Source: CADCWK01 sp035944555 (GTDB lineage Bacteria; Chloroflexota; Chloroflexia; Thermomicrobiales; UBA6265). From it: a stretch of 64,000 nucleotides of DNA. The position numbers and the translations under genes are program-made. The DNA lies in NCBI GenBank assembly GCA_035944555.1, contig DASZAY010000005.1, forward strand, positions 47,111 to 111,110, read 5' to 3'. Positions within the stretch are counted from its first letter, which is position 1. The number at the start of each line of letters is the position of its first letter. The notes below the pieces were generated by a model. The model searched no databases. It saw only the letters and a list, made by a program, of their open reading frames with translations, and had not been told where the DNA came from. Below, piece after piece: positions 61,642-64,000 of the stretch.

Positions 61642-63543
61642 ATGTTCAGTCGACGGTCCGACCAGCCCGACCAGCCCGACCAGCCCGGCAACCCGGACCA
61701 GGGGCAGCACCCCCGGACTCCACCCGTGGCCGAGCCCGCCTGGTACGAGCGGGACGACACACCACGCCAGCCCTCCACACCGGGCGGTGAGCCGTTGCCC
61801 GGTGGCCCCTGGCCGGCGCAGGGACAATGGCACGCTGCCGCCCAGCCGGACCCCGCCTGGTACGACAGAGGCGATCCGGCCCCGGAGGACGACGACGAGG
61901 CGGACCGTGAGCGGTTCCACCCGGCCTTCATGCTGATGACGATGGTCCGCTCGATCCGCGGGTTCATCTTTCCGATCGCGATCGCGTTGTTCTCCGGCAG
62001 CCGTGGTGAATTCATCTGGTTGGGCATCGCCGGCGCGTTCGCCGCGCTGACCGTGCTCAACGCGGTCGCGACCTGGTGGATGAGTTCCTACCAGGTCACC
62101 GGTACGTCCCTCCGGCTGCGCACGGGCTGGTTGAACCGGCAGGAGCGGTCGGTCTCGTTCGAACGCATCCAGACCATCGACCTGCAGGAACCGCCCCTGG
62201 CCCGGGCACTCGGCGTCGCCCAGCTTCGCGTGGAAACCGCGGCCGGCGGCGGGAACAAGGCCGACATCGTGATCGAGGCGATCGCGGCCCGAGACGCGAC
62301 GGCCCTTCGCAATGAGCTCCTGGCGGAGCGCGCCCGGCACACCAGCCGCAGAGGCGACGCCAACCCGACCGCCGGTCCAATCACCGCAGCCGGGCAGGCG
62401 CTTGCGGATCCCATCACTGGCTCGGCTGATCCGGCGACCGCATCGCTGGAGCCTGGACAGGTCATCGGGCGGCTATCCCGGCGCGACCTGCTGATCGCCG
62501 GCATGACGTCAGGGCGGATCGGACCGGCCGCCGCGATCCTCGCGGCCGTCAGCCAGTTCGGCGGCGACCTGCTCCAGAACGTCGGCCGGGGCATCCTCGG
62601 CTCCCGCTTCGACGAGATCCTCGACTGGGGAACCAGCGCGCCCGTTCAGGGAATCCTGCTCGTGGTCTTCGTCCTGGGCCTGGGCGCCTGGGCACTCTCG
62701 ATCCTCGGGACCGTCCTGTCGTTCAGCGGATTCACGCTCCGCCGGGACGACGATCAGCTCCTGGTGTCGACCGGGTTGCTGGATCGGCGCCGGACGACGA
62801 TCCCGCTCCATCGGATCCAGTCGATCACGGTCAAGGAGGGCCTGCTCCGGCAGCCCTTCGGGCTGGTCAGTGTCCACTTCGTCAGTGCCGGGTACGGTGG
62901 CGGCCAGCAGAACCCCGACTCCGGCATCCTGTTCCCGTTGATCCGGCGGAGCGATGTCGCGGCCCTGCTGGCTGAGGCGGTGCCCGCGTTCTCCGCCGAT
63001 ATCGAGGCGGTCCGGACGGCGGGCCGGCGCCTTCCCCAGCGGGCTCTGCCCCGCTACGTCGTGCCAGCGATCGCCTGGGACCTCGTGGGACTCGCGATCG
63101 CGCTGCTCGTGGCGTGGCGCCTGCCCTTCACCGAATGGTGGTGGGGGTTCGCGGCGATCCTGATCTTCAGTACGCCATGGTCGTGGCTCAGCTACCGCGA
63201 TACCCGGTGGGAGTGGGACCCGGAAGACCGGCTGATCGTCCAGGGTCGATCCGTCGCGCGATCGGTGACGATTATCCCGCGGCGCCGGGTCCAGAACCGG
63301 GAGATCCGGCAGAACTGGTTCCAGCGCCGGGCCGACCTGGCGACGCTGGCCGTGCGGGTCGCGGGGTCCACCTTCGGCAATAGCGTGACGATCGCTCACA
63401 TGGACGCGGGGGACGCCACCGACCTTGCGGGCAACCTGGCCCTGCATGACGTCCCGCGGCGGCAGCCCGGCGGCCGGCGCAGCTCACCGGTATCGGATTC
63501 AACCACGACGCCCGCTGCAGTCCCGGACGCACTCATCCCCTGA
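61642..63543 (+). CDS. PH-domain membrane protein (YdbT-like)
   Basis: A 633-residue partner of the preceding gene, starting immediately after its stop codon. A disordered Pro/Gln-rich N-terminus with a DQP triplet repeat precedes paired membrane helices and PH2 domains: YQVTGTSLRLRTGWLNRQER with FERIQTIDLQEPPLARALGV; FTLRRDDDQLLVSTGLLDRR with LHRIQSITVKEGLLRQPFGL; and a third, degenerate copy RDTRWEWDPEDRLIVQGRSV near the end. This matches YdbT-like proteins, which carry two to three PH2 domains. It is probably a membrane complex with the YdbS-like protein. Confidence 0.88.
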   Translation: MFSRRSDQPDQPDQPGNPDQGQHPRTPPVAEPAWYERDDTPRQPSTPGGEPLPGGPWPAQGQWHAAAQPDPAWYDRGDPAPEDDDEADRERFHPAFMLMTMVRSIRGFIFPIAIALFSGSRGEFIWLGIAGAFAALTVLNAVATWWMSSYQVTGTSLRLRTGWLNRQERSVSFERIQTIDLQEPPLARALGVAQLRVETAAGGGNKADIVIEAIAARDATALRNELLAERARHTSRRGDANPTAGPITAAGQALADPITGSADPATASLEPGQVIGRLSRRDLLIAGMTSGRIGPAAAILAAVSQFGGDLLQNVGRGILGSRFDEILDWGTSAPVQGILLVVFVLGLGAWALSILGTVLSFSGFTLRRDDDQLLVSTGLLDRRRTTIPLHRIQSITVKEGLLRQPFGLVSVHFVSAGYGGGQQNPDSGILFPLIRRSDVAALLAEAVPAFSADIEAVRTAGRRLPQRALPRYVVPAIAWDLVGLAIALLVAWRLPFTEWWWGFAAILIFSTPWSWLSYRDTRWEWDPEDRLIVQGRSVARSVTIIPRRRVQNREIRQNWFQRRADLATLAVRVAGSTFGNSVTIAHMDAGDATDLAGNLALHDVPRRQPGGRRSSPVSDSTTTPAAVPDALIP

Positions 63544-63545
63544 CT

Positions 63546-63572
63546 CCGAGCACCGAGCACCGAGCACCGAGC
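63546..63572 (+). repeat. Short tandem repeat of CCGAGCA
   Basis: Nearly four copies of the 7-mer CCGAGCA follow directly after the stop codon of the YdbT-like gene. It is non-coding and may vary in copy number. Confidence 0.8.
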
Positions 63573-63721
63573 GCGGGTCAGGTCCAACCCGATCGCACCC
63601 ATCTGACCGTGGCTGCGGATCGGGTCAGGTCGGGCAGCGAACCGCTCACGACCCGCTGGCACCAGCCGTGCCTTTTCACTGGCGTACCTGCCCCGGTGCG
63701 TACCCAGCGAGAGGAGACGGC

Positions 63722-64000
63722 ATGGCGAAGGACGACAAGGCGACGAACGACGACCAGCAGGTGATCGACGAGTTCCACGAGCTCGTCAACATGACGCCCA
63801 AGGCACTCGAGAACTGGCTGGAGACCGACGAGAGCAAGGAAGTTGGCCAGAAGAAGGACGGCGACACGGAGTCGACCGGCCACCACATGGGTCGGGAGAT
63901 CGTCGGGATCCTCCACAAGAAGAAGAGCGACTACGACGACGATGACGTCGCCCACATGCGCAAGGTGACCGGCTACATCAAGCGGCACCTCGCCCAGAAG
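63722..64000 (+). CDS. DUF3140 family protein (3' end beyond the window)
   Basis: The first 93 codons of a DUF3140 protein: VIDEFHELVNMTPKALENWL, ESKEVGQKKDGD, GHHMGREIVGILHKKK and the conserved DDDVAHMRKVTGYIKRHLAQ. Only a few residues are expected to be missing, as family members are about 100-120 residues. Some relatives are annotated as DNA-binding, but the function is unproven. ATG 63722 has GAGGAG upstream. Confidence 0.87.
   Translation, partial: MAKDDKATNDDQQVIDEFHELVNMTPKALENWLETDESKEVGQKKDGDTESTGHHMGREIVGILHKKKSDYDDDDVAHMRKVTGYIKRHLAQK

Noticed and set aside
61658..61686. GACCAGCCC triplet repeat as a possible CRISPR or regulatory repeat
   Set aside because: It is in frame within the YdbT-like gene and encodes a short DQP repeat in a disordered N-terminus; no spacer structure exists.

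Overview
The window is a high-GC chromosomal segment, densely packed with genes that have no introns and mostly good Shine-Dalgarno sites. The gene families suggest a member of the Chloroflexota, probably near Thermomicrobia/Sphaerobacter. The pointers are a RecG with a long N-terminal extension, adjacent holB and ricT-like genes, tandem DegV proteins, DUF885 proteins, an LLM flavin oxidoreductase, Tat-type secreted proteins and an LPxTG-tailed calcium-binding protein. The taxonomic call is an inference from families and style; no rRNA or tRNA gene was found to fix it.

Layout. 1-7.6 kb: PolX repair polymerase, a GNAT acetyltransferase, two overlapping DegV genes, a relic in which a sigma-factor fragment runs into an epoxide-hydrolase fragment, then recG. 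7.8-12.7 kb: an ArsR-SRPBCC pair, then an AT-richer island holding an Eco29kI-like type II restriction-modification system with a Vsr repair nuclease. The island is flanked on the same strand by the N-terminal and C-terminal remains of one ScoMcrA-like (SRA-like plus HNH) restriction gene, so the module appears to sit inside a broken modified-DNA restriction gene. 12.9-25 kb: LPxTG/TSP3 protein, creatininase, M20 hydrolase, LLM oxidoreductase, GrpB protein, an HNH homologue without its active site, a large Tat-exported unknown, a TipA-like regulator facing an MFS pump, and an SDR. 25-30.7 kb: MFS, an epoxide hydrolase with an in-frame amber codon, SDR, YdeI-like protein, YCII protein and an ECF42-like sigma factor.

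30.7-34.6 kb: a heterodimeric ABC exporter behind a consensus-like promoter and a 17-codon leader ORF. 34.6-45 kb: an apparent catabolic/peptide-uptake regulon. A GntR regulator is divergent from an operon of SDR, solute-binding protein, two permeases and a metallopeptidase. The two promoters share one -10 region next to a 14-bp palindrome. A Gfo/Idh dehydrogenase and a DUF885 protein lie downstream of the regulator. 45-51.4 kb: YggX-like protein, SH3/transglycosylase wall protein, DinB protein, lipid kinase plus PAP2 phosphatase, DUF2085 membrane protein. 51.5-59.1 kb: NERD-like membrane protein, holB, ricT, a small protein, mnmA, heparinase-like protein, FmdB zinc ribbon. 59.2-64 kb: membrane protein, XdhC-like protein, UPF0114 protein, a YdbS/YdbT-like PH-domain pair, and a DUF3140 gene cut by the window end.

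The most interesting points are the restriction module inside a type IV restriction gene, the compact GntR-controlled divergent promoter, the leader ORF of the ABC exporter, and several visibly decaying genes, including one whose C-terminus was reframed by a perfect 52-bp tandem duplication.
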